Of a stretch of 64,000 nt of DNA, positions 1 through 8,377 are shown one piece after another. The DNA is taken from positions 42,281-106,280 of the forward strand of contig JAFYAQ010000017.1 of assembly GCA_017540645.1 (NCBI GenBank), in the 5' to 3' direction. Origin of the DNA: Oscillospiraceae bacterium (lineage in GTDB: Bacteria; Bacillota; Clostridia; Oscillospirales; Oscillospiraceae). Numbering within the stretch: the first letter of the stretch is position 1; the number at the start of each line of letters is the position of its first letter. The translations under genes and the position numbers were made by a program. The notes under the pieces were generated by a model. The model was not told the DNA's origin, did no database searches, and saw only the letters and a list, made by a program, of their open reading frames with translations.

Positions 1-561
1 GAGACCCTGGACACCGCCGTGATCGATCCCGGCGCGGACTCCAACAAGATCCTCAATTTCCTGGAGGAGCATCACTGCAAGGTGCGCGCCATTCTGCTGA
101 CCCATGCCCATTTTGACCACTGCATGGGACTGGAGGAGGTCTATGAGGCCACCCACGCCCCGGTGTATATGTCCCATCGGGACCTGGAAGCGGACATCGG
201 CAACCTGTATTTCGGCATAGATTGGGCCCTGGACCCGCCGGAGGACACCCATTTCGTGTCCGAGGGCGACGTGATCGAGGCCGGCGTGCTGCGCTTTGAG
301 GTGCTGGAGACCCCGGGCCACACCCCCGGCGGTCTGAGCTTTATCTGCCAGAACGCCCTGTTCACCGGGGACACCCTGTTCCGCCGGAGCATCGGGCGCT
401 ATGATCTGCCCGCCAGCGACGCGCTGGAGCTGGGCCACTCCCTGGAAAAGCTCCGGGACCTGCCCGGGGATTACGAGGTCTTCCCCGGCCATGAGAGCGC
501 CACGGAACTGGATTACGAGCGCCGCTTCAACCACTATATGAACGCGCCCTGGGAGCTGTAA
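1..561 (+). CDS. MBL-fold metallo-hydrolase (glyoxalase II-like), 5' truncated
   Basis: The reading frame is open from base 1, so the start lies outside the window; the GTG at 19 falls inside the conserved AVIDPGAD strand and is not a real start. The zinc-binding motif THAHFDH, the later GHTPGG, the GDTLF aspartate and a C-terminal PGHES histidine are all present, as in hydroxyacylglutathione hydrolase-like MBL proteins. The protein is probably cytoplasmic and hydrolyses a thioester or related small substrate. The substrate is not deducible. It lies 18 bases before a secreted phosphoesterase and may share its transcript. Confidence 0.9.
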   Translation, partial: ETLDTAVIDPGADSNKILNFLEEHHCKVRAILLTHAHFDHCMGLEEVYEATHAPVYMSHRDLEADIGNLYFGIDWALDPPEDTHFVSEGDVIEAGVLRFEVLETPGHTPGGLSFICQNALFTGDTLFRRSIGRYDLPASDALELGHSLEKLRDLPGDYEVFPGHESATELDYERRFNHYMNAPWEL

Positions 562-579
562 GCACCGCAAGGAGAGAGC

Positions 580-1830
580 ATGAGAAAGAAAACGCTGAGG
601 CTTCTGGCCTTGCTGCTGTGTCTGCTGCTGTTCTCCGGCAGCGCGGCGGGGGATGTGACCACTGTCGCTACCGGCTATGTTGCCGAGACGGTGCTCTACG
701 GCCAGGCCATGTGCCCGACCCTCCTGCCGGGCAGCGAGGACGGAAGCGTGGTCGTCCGCTGGGCCGCCATGAACAACCGGCCCGTGGTGATCCACTACGG
801 CGCGGACGACGGAAGCGGCGTACTGGGAGAGGATCACCGGACGGAGAAAGCCCAGAGCGCCTATTCCGCCATGCTGGGGCTGCACGTTTACAGCGCGAAG
901 ATCCAACTGGAGCCGGGGGACTATATCTACGGCCTTGCGGAAGAGGGCGCAGACATGCCGGAGCGGTTCTATCATCTCCACTGGCGGACCGGGGAGAGCT
1001 TCCGGGTGGTCATGTCCTCGGACTCCCACATGTACAACTGGAAGGAAGCCGCCCTCTATGACAATGCGATCATCTCTGGCAGCGGCGCCCGGGACGCGGA
1101 TATGATCATCCACACCGGCGACTTGAACGACAACACAAAAGCGCCGCCCTATGTGCTCAGCGTCTGCTCCGCCCACACCCGGGTCGTGCCCACCCTTGCC
1201 ATCTGCGGCAACCACGATGTGCCGGAAATCATATACGCCTTTTTTACTCCCCCCAACCTGGATCGACAGACCAAGGATTTCTGGACAGTGCAGAACAACA
1301 TCCTCTTCTTGGGCATCAATATCAATGAGCGGAATATGGAGGAGCATCGGCGCTATCTGACCCAGGCGATTACCGAGCATCGGGAGGGCTGCGACTGGAC
1401 GGTGCTGCTCATCCACTATTCCATGATGTCCAACGGCGTCCACGGCAAAGACCAGCCGGTGTACAATTTTCGGGAGGGCCTGCGGGACCTGATCGCGGAA
1501 TATGACGTGGATCTGGTCCTCTCCGGCCACGACCACGAGTATGACCGCTCCTATCTCATCGGGGCAACGGATATGGTAGAGGGCTCCGGCGGAAGCGTCG
1601 TGAAAAAGCGCCCCGGGGAGACCTTGTATCTCTCCCTTCCCACGGCGGTGGGCAACAAGCTCTATTCCGACAGCCGGGAGCCTGTGTACCCTCTGGCTGT
1701 GGAGGGGCCCCAGACGGAGCGGGGCTATGTGACGGCGGACTTTTCCAGCGACGGCATCACCTTCACCGCCTGGTGCGCGGGGGAGGATACCGATTTTATC
1801 GTGGACCGATTTGTCCTGCGGCGGGCGTAA
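580..1830 (+). CDS. secreted metallophosphoesterase
   Basis: 416 residues. An N-terminal signal peptide (basic MRKK then a Leu-rich core ending SGSAAG) indicates export. The calcineurin-like dinuclear metal motifs appear in order: SDSH near residue 146, HTGDLND near 177, GNHD near 210, IHYS near 278 and SGHDHEYDR near 315. The region before them resembles the N-terminal beta domain of purple acid phosphatase-like proteins. It probably removes phosphate from extracellular esters; the substrate is unknown. The ATG follows AGGAGAG. The LRR gene starts 15 bases downstream, so the two are likely co-transcribed. Confidence 0.88.
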   Translation: MRKKTLRLLALLLCLLLFSGSAAGDVTTVATGYVAETVLYGQAMCPTLLPGSEDGSVVVRWAAMNNRPVVIHYGADDGSGVLGEDHRTEKAQSAYSAMLGLHVYSAKIQLEPGDYIYGLAEEGADMPERFYHLHWRTGESFRVVMSSDSHMYNWKEAALYDNAIISGSGARDADMIIHTGDLNDNTKAPPYVLSVCSAHTRVVPTLAICGNHDVPEIIYAFFTPPNLDRQTKDFWTVQNNILFLGININERNMEEHRRYLTQAITEHREGCDWTVLLIHYSMMSNGVHGKDQPVYNFREGLRDLIAEYDVDLVLSGHDHEYDRSYLIGATDMVEGSGGSVVKKRPGETLYLSLPTAVGNKLYSDSREPVYPLAVEGPQTERGYVTADFSSDGITFTAWCAGEDTDFIVDRFVLRRA

Positions 1831-1845
1831 GCGAGAGGTACAGCA

Positions 1846-3303
1846 ATGGAGACGGATCAGAAAAAACAGAAGATCTTTCTCGTCCTGGCGGCCGCCGTGT
1901 TTTTGCTCATGGCCATGACCATCGCCGTTCTGCTGGTGGACCGGGGCCGCACCGCGGCCGCCCCCACCCCCAGCCCCACGGCGGCGCCTACCAACACCCC
2001 CACTCCTGCGGGAGTCACCGTCGCCGGCAAGTTCATCCTCGCCGGGGCGCAGAGCTTTGATCTCACGGGGAAAATGCTCAGCGGGGAGGATATGGCAGCC
2101 ATCGCCTCCCTCCGGCAGCTGCAGACTCTCTCCCTGAGCAACTGCGGAGTGTCGGACCTGGGCTTTCTCTCGGGCATGAGCACGCTGCGCACGATCTACC
2201 TGCCGGGGAACGCCGTCCGGGATCTGCGCCCCCTCGGCGGTCTGACGGAGCTGAAGACCCTGTACCTGGACGGCAACCCCCTGGAGGGCCAGGACCTTAC
2301 GCCGCTCCAGAGTCTGACCGGGCTCCAGACCCTGTCCCTCCAGGGGATCGTCCTGACGAATTACGCCCTGGAGGACCTGCGGGCCGCCATGCCCGGCTGC
2401 CGGATCTTCTGCGACAGCGCGGTGGACGAGCCCCGGCCTCTCAGCCTGGGCGGCGTGGACTTTACCGAGGAGACGGAGGAGCTGGACCTCTCCAACCGGG
2501 ATATCCGGGATATCTCCGTGCTGCGCTATTGCAGCAATCTCCGCTCGCTGAACCTGTCCGGCGATCCGGTGGAGGATCTGACGGTCCTCCAGAGCCTGCA
2601 CAGTCTCATCTCCCTGAATCTCAGCGGCACCGGCCGCACGGACGGGGATCTGGACTTTCTCAAAACGCTGCAGCGCCTGGCCTATCTCAATGTGGACGGC
2701 AACGAGGCGCTGAGCGACGAGGCGCTGACCGCGCTGGACCAGGCTCTGCCCAACTGCCAGGTGGTGCATAAGGTGATCGTCTATACCCTGGAACTGGGCG
2801 GCGAGAGCCTTCGCACCGATCTGACCGCCCTGGATCTCCGGGGCCGGGGCATCCAGAATCTGGCGGGACTGGAAAAATTCAGCGAGCTCCAGAGCCTGTG
2901 GCTGGACGACAACGCCATCGCCGACCTCTCCCCTCTGGGTGAGCTGGGAGCGCTGACGGAGCTGACTCTCAGCGCCAACGCCCTGACGGAGATCGGCCCC
3001 CTGGCCGGACACCGGACGCTGCGGCGGCTGGATCTGAGCCGGAACCTGATCCAGGACATCACCGCCCTCCGGGGCCTGGTGTGGCTGGAGGAACTGTCCC
3101 TGGCCCAGGATCCGATCCGGGATCTGGAGGTGCTGACCACCTGCGTCCGGCTGCGGGAGCTGGATCTGAGCGGCTGCCCGCTGAGCGCCGACCAGATCCG
3201 TTCGCTCCAGATGCAGCTCCCGGGCTGCCACATCGTGACGGATATCGATCTTTCCATGCCCGAGCCCACGCCGGAGCCTCCTCCGGAGACGGCGGAGGGA
3301 TAA
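1846..3303 (+). CDS. membrane-anchored leucine-rich-repeat protein
   Basis: 485 residues. A single N-terminal membrane segment (about residues 9-29) is followed by a Pro/Thr/Ala-rich linker and then two blocks of SDS22/internalin-like leucine-rich repeats (LxxLxLSxNxLxDLxPL type). The blocks are separated by a short segment near residues 180-210, and a second similar break (LELGG...) occurs near 315. The tail is rich in Pro and Glu. It is probably displayed on the outer membrane face as a protein- or glycan-binding scaffold. No catalytic motif is visible. It is the last gene before a strong terminator and is probably in an operon with the phosphoesterase. Confidence 0.85.
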   Translation: METDQKKQKIFLVLAAAVFLLMAMTIAVLLVDRGRTAAAPTPSPTAAPTNTPTPAGVTVAGKFILAGAQSFDLTGKMLSGEDMAAIASLRQLQTLSLSNCGVSDLGFLSGMSTLRTIYLPGNAVRDLRPLGGLTELKTLYLDGNPLEGQDLTPLQSLTGLQTLSLQGIVLTNYALEDLRAAMPGCRIFCDSAVDEPRPLSLGGVDFTEETEELDLSNRDIRDISVLRYCSNLRSLNLSGDPVEDLTVLQSLHSLISLNLSGTGRTDGDLDFLKTLQRLAYLNVDGNEALSDEALTALDQALPNCQVVHKVIVYTLELGGESLRTDLTALDLRGRGIQNLAGLEKFSELQSLWLDDNAIADLSPLGELGALTELTLSANALTEIGPLAGHRTLRRLDLSRNLIQDITALRGLVWLEELSLAQDPIRDLEVLTTCVRLRELDLSGCPLSADQIRSLQMQLPGCHIVTDIDLSMPEPTPEPPPETAEG

Positions 3304-3358
3304 ACGCCGCCGCCCCGTAGGACAGGGACGGCACGGGAAAACAGAACAGACAGCAGAA

Positions 3359-3398
3359 CACCGCAGAGAGCCGTTGGAAAGCTCTCTGCGGTGTTTTT
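3359..3398 (+). terminator. rho-independent terminator after LRR gene
   Basis: A perfect 13-bp stem (3359-3371 with 3381-3393) is followed by TTTTT. It closes the 1-3303 gene group. Confidence 0.93.
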
Positions 3399-3451
3399 GA
3401 GCAGAAATTATGTAAACCATCATACAGGCCGGAAGCGGAACGCCCAGGCCC

Positions 3452-4207
3452 TCACTTTCGCGCCGCGACGATCGGCTGATAAAAGCCCGTTTCCTCCGGG
3501 AATTTCCACGCGGCCGCGGAGCAGCCGTTGTCGAGCAGCAGCTTCGTCAGCTCCTCCCGGCGGGTCGCCCGGTATTCGCAGGCAAAGCGGCTGATGCGAA
3601 GGGTTTCCTCGTCCTCAATGATATATTGGGTCAGCCGGTAGTTTTCCTCCTGCCAGTCCCAGGTCTGGAAGGAGAGGCGCTGCCCCTTGTCGGTCTTGTG
3701 GATATAGGGCGGGGAATAGGGCGGCCTGGTCGTCAGCAGGCTGTCGTAGTCCCGGATGCTGGCTACAAAGAGACCGCCTTCCCGCAGTTGTCCGAGGATG
3801 CTTTTCACGGCGGCGGCCAGCGCCCGGCCGGTGAGCATGTGCGGCAGGGCATTATCCATGGCGATCACGATGTCAAAGGGCTCTGTGAACGTATCGGACA
3901 AGCGGCAGAAATCGGCATGTTCAAAACGGATCTGCACGCCGTTTTTTGCCGCCCGGTCTCTCGCCTGGGCCAATTCCCCGTCGCTGATGTCCGAGGCCGT
4001 GACCGCATATCCCAGCGCCGCCAGCCCGATGGCCTGGGTCCCGATCCCGCAGGCGCAGTCCAGCACGCGGGCCGTACGGTCATATCCGTATTCCCGGAAG
4101 AGCCTGTCCAGGATCCCGGCCTGCTCCCGTGTTGCCGCCTGCCAATCCTGGAAGAGCTTGTCATACTGCGCCGCCATAGAATCATAAAAGGTCTGCGTGA
4201 TATTCAT
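3452..4207 (-). CDS. class I SAM-dependent methyltransferase
   Basis: 251 residues. Motif I (VLDCACGIGTQ, about residues 48-58) binds the S-adenosylmethionine of a Rossmann methyltransferase. The acidic post-motif (ASDIS) and a DIVIAMDNALPHM segment typical of small-molecule methyltransferases follow. Cytoplasmic; the methyl acceptor is not recognisable. It starts 9 bases after the stop of the 146-residue gene upstream, so the two form an operon read from the promoter at 4696-4724. Confidence 0.85.
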   Translation of the reverse strand: MNITQTFYDSMAAQYDKLFQDWQAATREQAGILDRLFREYGYDRTARVLDCACGIGTQAIGLAALGYAVTASDISDGELAQARDRAAKNGVQIRFEHADFCRLSDTFTEPFDIVIAMDNALPHMLTGRALAAAVKSILGQLREGGLFVASIRDYDSLLTTRPPYSPPYIHKTDKGQRLSFQTWDWQEENYRLTQYIIEDEETLRISRFACEYRATRREELTKLLLDNGCSAAAWKFPEETGFYQPIVAARK

Positions 4208-4216
4208 TTTTCTACC

Positions 4217-4657
4217 TCAACACCCGGGAACGGCCCCGTTTTGGGCTTCCTGCTCTTCCGGCTGCCAGACAAACAGCCCCTCTCCGGCCGCTATGGTTTT
4301 TACCAGTGCCAACAGTTCTTCATCCGGATGATACAGGGTCATATAGGTGCTGTCCGGCTCGGAGACGATCATGGAATCGCCGAACAGGATGCTGACATAC
4401 TGCCGGAGCATTTTCCCGGCGATCTCCTCCGGGGGTGGGTTGACGGAAGCCTCTTCGTCAAGCGAAAGCGCCCGGTAGCAGTTCAGCTTCAGGACGGTGT
4501 CGATATGCTTTCCCTTGATCTCCGAAAGCCGGGGCTCGGTCAGATAGTACTGCTCGATGGAGAAATACTGTCCGGGGGCGTCCCGGGGGACCTGCCCGGG
4601 CAGGATGTCGATGATCCAATAGGGCATCATCAGCAGTTTTTCGATTTTCTCTTCCAT
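4217..4657 (-). CDS. conserved hypothetical protein
   Basis: 146 residues, soluble, no signal or membrane segment. The N-terminus (MPYWIIDILPGQVP near residue 10) and the phrase VLKLNCYRAL resemble uncharacterised clostridial proteins seen before methyltransferases; I cannot assign a domain. It is the first gene of a two-gene operon with the methyltransferase and has an AGAAGG ribosome site in front of its ATG. Function unknown. Confidence 0.75.
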   Translation of the reverse strand: MEEKIEKLLMMPYWIIDILPGQVPRDAPGQYFSIEQYYLTEPRLSEIKGKHIDTVLKLNCYRALSLDEEASVNPPPEEIAGKMLRQYVSILFGDSMIVSEPDSTYMTLYHPDEELLALVKTIAAGEGLFVWQPEEQEAQNGAVPGC

Positions 4658-4695
4658 TCGCCGATACCTTCTTCCGCAATGCTTCTATGAATCTT

Positions 4696-4724
4696 ATTAT
4701 ACTCCTGCCGGGGCTTCCTGTCAC
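4696..4724 (-). promoter_or_regulatory. promoter of the 4657-3452 operon
   Basis: On the minus strand, GTGACA, a 17-base spacer and TATAAT (4701-4696) lie about 40 bases before the ATG. Confidence 0.75.
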
Positions 4725-4774
4725 GGGGTCGCAGGGGAAGAAAATCGGAAACGAGCCCGCCGACCCGGCCGTAC

Positions 4775-4803
4775 TTGCAAAGACCGGGGCACGGTGGTAT
4801 AAT
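4775..4803 (+). promoter_or_regulatory. promoter of lipoprotein gene
   Basis: TTGCAA (4775-4780), a 17-base spacer and TATAAT (4798-4803) form a near-consensus sigma-A promoter, back to back with the methyltransferase promoter. Confidence 0.82.
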
Positions 4804-4871
4804 CCAAAGCCGCCGTGGGCACATTGCAAACAGGACCAACGGATTTACAATAATCAATATCGGAGGACAAT

Positions 4872-5732
4872 ATGAAAAAGACAATCATCGCATTCGTACT
4901 ATCCGCAGCGCTGGTGTTCTCGCTGGCCGCCTGCGGGAGCGCTCCTGCCGTCGAGCCGCAGGCCCCGGAGACCGAGGAGACTCCCGCGGAAGACGGGCAG
5001 AATCCCGTGATGAACTTTGTCGGTGTCTACCATGGGGAGGGCAGCACGGAAGCGCTGGTCGAGGCCGAGGGGATGGAAAACGCGAAGATCACCGTTACCC
5101 GGGCGGACAGCCCCTGGTTCCACACGCAGACGGTCATGAGCGGCCCCTTCGATTCGGAGACCCTCACCATGACCTTCAACGGCGCCGCGCTGACGGAGTA
5201 CAGCTACAAGAGCGACGGCAGCGTAGACGAAGAAAAAAGCAGCCCGGCAGAAAACAGCGGCAAGGCCGTTTTCAGCCTGGAGGCCAACACCATGACCATC
5301 ACGGAGGATGGTGTGGACACCGTATTTCAGTGGGGGCCCGCCGAGGACATGAAGTATGTGAGCGACCCGGAGCACTATAACGGCGTCACGGCCATGGACA
5401 AGGCGGAAATCGAGACCGTGGTCGCTTTCAATGTCCGCAGCGCCTATCTGAGCGAAAACTGGTTTGCCCTGGCGGACATGATCCGCTACCCCATCACGAT
5501 CAACGGCACCGAGCTGGCCGACGCCGATGCTTTCCTGGGCTACATGATGGATAAAACCGTGGACGAGAGCGACCGCAGCGTCATGCTGGACGAGAACCTG
5601 TTCGATATGTTCGTCAACGGCCAGGGGATCTGCATGGGCAGCGGACAGATCTGGCTCAACGACCCCGGTTATATGACCGACAAGGAGCCCACGCTGCAGA
5701 TCATCGCCATCAGCGGGATCGTGGACAGATAA
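4872..5732 (+). CDS. predicted lipoprotein of unknown function
   Basis: 286 residues. A lipoprotein signal peptide ends in the lipobox LAAC with Cys21 as the lipid-anchored residue. A short acidic Pro-rich linker follows, then a domain near residues 40-140 that resembles extracellular beta-rich proteins. The C-terminal part (from about 175) begins VVAFNVRSAYLSENWFALAD, reminiscent of NTF2/SnoaL-like folds that act in small-ligand binding. Function is unknown. It is monocistronic, with its own promoter and terminator, and its ATG follows CGGAGGACAAT. Confidence 0.82.
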   Translation: MKKTIIAFVLSAALVFSLAACGSAPAVEPQAPETEETPAEDGQNPVMNFVGVYHGEGSTEALVEAEGMENAKITVTRADSPWFHTQTVMSGPFDSETLTMTFNGAALTEYSYKSDGSVDEEKSSPAENSGKAVFSLEANTMTITEDGVDTVFQWGPAEDMKYVSDPEHYNGVTAMDKAEIETVVAFNVRSAYLSENWFALADMIRYPITINGTELADADAFLGYMMDKTVDESDRSVMLDENLFDMFVNGQGICMGSGQIWLNDPGYMTDKEPTLQIIAISGIVDR

Positions 5733-5748
5733 GAAGAAAAGAGAAAAG

Positions 5749-5777
5749 CAGCCCGGCCGCCGGCCGGGCTGTTTTTT
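5749..5777 (+). terminator. terminator after lipoprotein gene
   Basis: A 10-bp perfect GC-rich stem (5749-5758 with 5762-5771) is followed by TTTTTT. The hairpin resembles the tRNA-Gln terminator at 9120-9157. Confidence 0.92.
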
Positions 5778-5784
5778 CATAGAA

Positions 5785-5949
5785 TCAATCTGACCGTTTC
5801 TCCTGCAGCGACTTTCCGTAAAGATACCTTCCCGTCAAGAATACGCCCAGTCCGAAAACAGAGGACAGCAGCATAACGACATAACCTGTTCTTGTTATTT
5901 TTCCCTCTTCTGTTCGCAAATCGTTGTTTTTCCCGAAGAATCGAATCAT
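5785..5949 (-). CDS. small single-pass membrane protein
   Basis: 54 residues from the ATG at 5949, which follows GGAGGCGAAAGT; the frame extends upstream but without a better site. One hydrophobic segment (about residues 23-41) is flanked by a charged N-terminus and a Lys/Arg-rich tail (GKSLQEKRSD). No known family. It lies 78 bases downstream of the DUF3267 gene on the same strand, so it may be its operon partner. Confidence 0.55.
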   Translation of the reverse strand: MIRFFGKNNDLRTEEGKITRTGYVVMLLSSVFGLGVFLTGRYLYGKSLQEKRSD

Positions 5950-6027
5950 ACTTTCGCCTCCCGACCCTGTTTTATCGAATGGAGTATATATACCATACGC
6001 CGATCGCCGCAACAGCAAAAGGACGTG

Positions 6028-6648
6028 CTATCTTTCCAATACCACCCCGCCGGCTTCTGTTGGATGATCCATATACGTTATCTCCCCGGCCTTGCTCTTA
6101 TAGCTCAGGAGCCTGCGAATGATCAGCATATCTCCTGCCGCGGCGTCGGTCATAACGATCCCCAAAAACAGGATATTTGTGTTTTTGACCGCGATTCCGA
6201 GTATCATCGGCAGGATCCCCAGGAGGATAAGCGGCATAACGGCGCCGATAAAATACTGCATTTTCTTCAGGGGGACAAGACAGGTGCAGTAAGGATTATA
6301 CGACGGTCTCATGACCCCGAACTCGATATCTTTGAAATGATGCGGCGTGAAAATACTCCAGGACAATCCATGGATCAGCTCATGGACGACGATAAGCACG
6401 ATGTAGCCGACAACAAAGAACCAAATGTTAAACCCGCCAAAACCGATCAGGCGGTTAACATAATAATATGCCCCGTACCCGATGATGAACAGCGGGATCA
6501 GCAGCAGGATGGCAAAGAGATTTGCCTTCTTCATGTTGATCGTCAGATCATGACGCGCGTACCCCTGGGCCTCCATCTCCCGGACAATGCTTTGAAAATG
6601 CTCAAGCCGGTTCTGCTCGGCCTTTGATAAAATTCTTTTTTCTTTCAT
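6028..6648 (-). CDS. DUF3267 putative zinc metalloprotease membrane protein
   Basis: 206 residues with about four membrane segments. HELIHG (residues 89-94) within the second segment matches the zinc motif of the DUF3267 family, which resembles intramembrane or site-2-like proteases. The rest of the family pattern (PLKKMQYFIGAVMPLILLGILP) is present. It may cleave membrane proteins, but no substrate is known. A strong promoter at 6703-6731 precedes it. The base composition is more A+T-rich than the core genes. Confidence 0.85.
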   Translation of the reverse strand: MKEKRILSKAEQNRLEHFQSIVREMEAQGYARHDLTINMKKANLFAILLLIPLFIIGYGAYYYVNRLIGFGGFNIWFFVVGYIVLIVVHELIHGLSWSIFTPHHFKDIEFGVMRPSYNPYCTCLVPLKKMQYFIGAVMPLILLGILPMILGIAVKNTNILFLGIVMTDAAAGDMLIIRRLLSYKSKAGEITYMDHPTEAGGVVLER

Positions 6649-6702
6649 TTGTCTGCTCTCCCAAAGCGTCTCCTATCCCATAAACGCCGATTTACCGAGC
6701 CG

Positions 6703-6731
6703 AGTATACCACACGCCGACGGGGATAACAA
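6703..6731 (-). promoter_or_regulatory. promoter of DUF3267 gene
   Basis: On the minus strand, TTGTTA (6731-6726), a 17-base spacer and TATACT (6708-6703). It is nearly identical to the promoter at 8310-8338. Confidence 0.85.
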
Positions 6732-6734
6732 TAT

Positions 6735-6770
6735 GAAAGCTCTTTTGCCCCGACGGACAAAAGAGCTTTC
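6735..6770 (-). terminator. hairpin terminator below XRE operon
   Basis: A 13-bp perfect stem (6735-6747 with 6758-6770) lies directly upstream of the next promoter. There is no run of T beyond the stem on the minus strand, so strength is uncertain. Confidence 0.65.
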
Positions 6771-6841
6771 TTTCCCGTGCAAGTACGTCTGTAAGGTACA
6801 TGGACGAAACGCGCCGACCAACCGGAAGCGGCTGAGACCGC

Positions 6842-7213
6842 TTATTCTTCGCTGACCAGGCTGATCCGCTTAACGGAGCCGACGCGGATGAGCTTTTCCT
6901 TGCTGCCTTTCGCGGAATCGATGCGGATCAGGAGCCAGTCACCGTCTGCATCGAGGATCGTATTCGTCCCGTGTTTTGTGTTGCCGTACATTACGATATC
7001 AACGTCTTCACAGTCTTCTTTCAGCTCCAGCTTCACCGGTTTGCCTTTATACGCTTCCAGCGCATCCCGCAAGGCCCTCCGTTCTTCAAAGGAGGAGGTC
7101 CCTGCGATGCCGGCCAGCTCCTCTTCCAGGGCGACGACTCTTTTCTTAAGGGAAGAGAGCTGGACATAAGCAAGAAGTCCGAAAATCCCGAATATGAAAC
7201 CTGCATACTCCAT
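6842..7213 (-). CDS. membrane-anchored protein sharing the XRE partner's C-terminal domain
   Basis: 123 residues. One N-terminal membrane segment (about residues 3-17, AGFIFGIFGLLAYVQL) is followed by a short coiled-coil-like stretch (LKKRVVALEEEL) and a domain from about residue 52. That domain aligns by eye with the C-terminus of the upstream XRE regulator: GK-V-L, DVD, ILD-GDW, KG--EKLI and SV occur in the same order. The ATG overlaps the regulator's stop by one base (TGATG), so the two are translationally coupled. It probably tethers a ligand- or partner-binding domain to the membrane. Specific function unknown. Confidence 0.75.
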   Translation of the reverse strand: MEYAGFIFGIFGLLAYVQLSSLKKRVVALEEELAGIAGTSSFEERRALRDALEAYKGKPVKLELKEDCEDVDIVMYGNTKHGTNTILDADGDWLLIRIDSAKGSKEKLIRVGSVKRISLVSEE

Positions 7214-7659
7214 CAGTCCCGCTCCTTTACAATCTCCATGGAGAGTACGGAAGAAATCGGAATGAGCTTTTCGATCCTTCCTTTTTTCGCTTCTGCGGCG
7301 ACCCGCATCCAGTTTCCTTCAAAATCCAGAATGCGGCAGGGCGTGTTGAAAAGATCAACATCGGCTTCCTCGTCAAAAAATTGAAGCTGTACGGTTTTCC
7401 CCGCCAGGCTTTTCAAAAGCTTCCCGACGCCTTTTGCCTGTGCCGCACCGGATTCGACCGACTCGTCTTTCAGCAGATAATCACAGCTCACCCCGAGAAT
7501 GTCGGCGATCTCTCCGATTTTGTCGATATCGGGCAGCGCGGTACCCGCTTCCCACCGGCTGACGGTTTGCCGGGTAACATGCATCCTCTCGGCAAGCTCT
7601 ATCTGGGTCATCCCCAGGCCCTTTCTTTTTTCGGCGATCTTGATTCCAAGTTTGTCCAT
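7213..7659 (-). CDS. XRE-family transcriptional regulator
   Basis: 148 residues. The N-terminal Cro/CI helix-turn-helix (about residues 3-62) contains LGMTQIELAERMHVTR and QTVSRWEAGTALPDI, typical of XRE DNA-binding domains. A linker leads to a C-terminal domain of about 65 residues that recurs in the next gene. It is probably cytoplasmic and autoregulatory: a perfect 7-9-7 dyad (7738-7760) lies about 80 bases upstream of its start, beyond the promoter at 7692-7720. The target set is unknown. Confidence 0.88.
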   Translation of the reverse strand: MDKLGIKIAEKRKGLGMTQIELAERMHVTRQTVSRWEAGTALPDIDKIGEIADILGVSCDYLLKDESVESGAAQAKGVGKLLKSLAGKTVQLQFFDEEADVDLFNTPCRILDFEGNWMRVAAEAKKGRIEKLIPISSVLSMEIVKERD

Positions 7660-7691
7660 AAATCCATTCCCCTATCTGATTTGGTGTCTTT

Positions 7692-7760
7692 AGGATAGAC
7701 CTTCCCGTGGCTCACGACAAGAAAACAGCACGCGCAAAATGTAACACGGCGGTTTACATT
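7692..7760 (-). promoter_or_regulatory. XRE operon promoter with upstream dyad
   Basis: On the minus strand, TTGTCG (7720-7715), 17 bases and TATCCT (7697-7692). A perfect inverted repeat AATGTAA-N9-TTACATT (7738-7760) lies 17 bases upstream of the -35 and is a candidate operator. Confidence 0.6.
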
Positions 7761-7829
7761 CTTGCCTTCCCCGGGGATTTTCCTTCCATCGTGATCGGCC
7801 TCCCGATAAAGCCAGATCTTGGGAAGCGG

Positions 7830-8276
7830 CTATTCGATCGTCAGAACCAGTTCCGCCTCATCGTCATACTCAGCGCCGGTAGCGGAAAAGCCCATGCTCT
7901 CATACAGCTTTCTGGCTATGGAATTGGTTTTGTTGCAGGTCAACGCGATCCTGCCCGAGTTGCCGAACGGTTTCGTCCGGATAAACACGACGACCTGGTG
8001 CAAGGCTTCCCGGCCATATCCGTGACCCTGCATCGATTCGTCGATCATCATGTGCCAGATATCATACTCCGGGACATCATAATCGTAGATCACCATGACA
8101 TACCCGACCATCCGTCCCTCGGCATAGATTCCGAACGGTTGGCACTGGCCTCTGTATACATATGCCTGGGCAAGGCTCCGGATCGGATGAGACACAAAAC
8201 GCTCCTGCCCGGCTGCCAGTTTCAGGTTGAACGCGTCAATGAAATTGTCTTCCGTTATCGCTCTCAGTTCTACCAT
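7830..8276 (-). CDS. GNAT-family N-acetyltransferase
   Basis: 148 residues covering a complete GNAT fold. The acetyl-CoA pyrophosphate-binding motif A is QGHGYG (near residue 90), followed by NKTNSIARKLYESMGF, the usual motif B region. The middle (YDYDVPEYDIWHMMID) is typical of diamine/spermine acetyltransferase-like members. It acetylates an amine; a polyamine is possible but unproven. It is monocistronic, read from the promoter at 8310-8338. Confidence 0.88.
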   Translation of the reverse strand: MVELRAITEDNFIDAFNLKLAAGQERFVSHPIRSLAQAYVYRGQCQPFGIYAEGRMVGYVMVIYDYDVPEYDIWHMMIDESMQGHGYGREALHQVVVFIRTKPFGNSGRIALTCNKTNSIARKLYESMGFSATGAEYDDEAELVLTIE

Positions 8277-8309
8277 GTGTTGCCCTTTTTATCCCGATGT
8301 ATCGAGCCG

Positions 8310-8338
8310 AGTATACCATATGCCGATGGTGATAACAA
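8310..8338 (-). promoter_or_regulatory. promoter of GNAT gene
   Basis: TTGTTA, 17 bases, TATACT on the minus strand; start codon about 34 bases below the -10. Confidence 0.85.
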
Positions 8339-8341
8339 CAA

Positions 8342-8377
8342 GAAAGCTCTTTTGCCCCGGAAGGCAAAAGAGCTTTC
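8342..8377 (-). terminator. hairpin terminator
   Basis: A 15-bp perfect stem below the 8461-8892 gene. Its core CTCTTTTGCC / CAAAAGAG is shared with hairpins at 6735 and 8968. Confidence 0.65.

Larger units (their letters stand above)
6696..6774 (-). repeat. promoter-hairpin cassette, copy A
   Basis: About 78 bases containing the promoter 6703-6731 and hairpin 6735-6770. Copy B lies at 8303-8379 with most positions identical, mainly differing in the -35/-10 spacer and hairpin loop. Confidence 0.85.
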
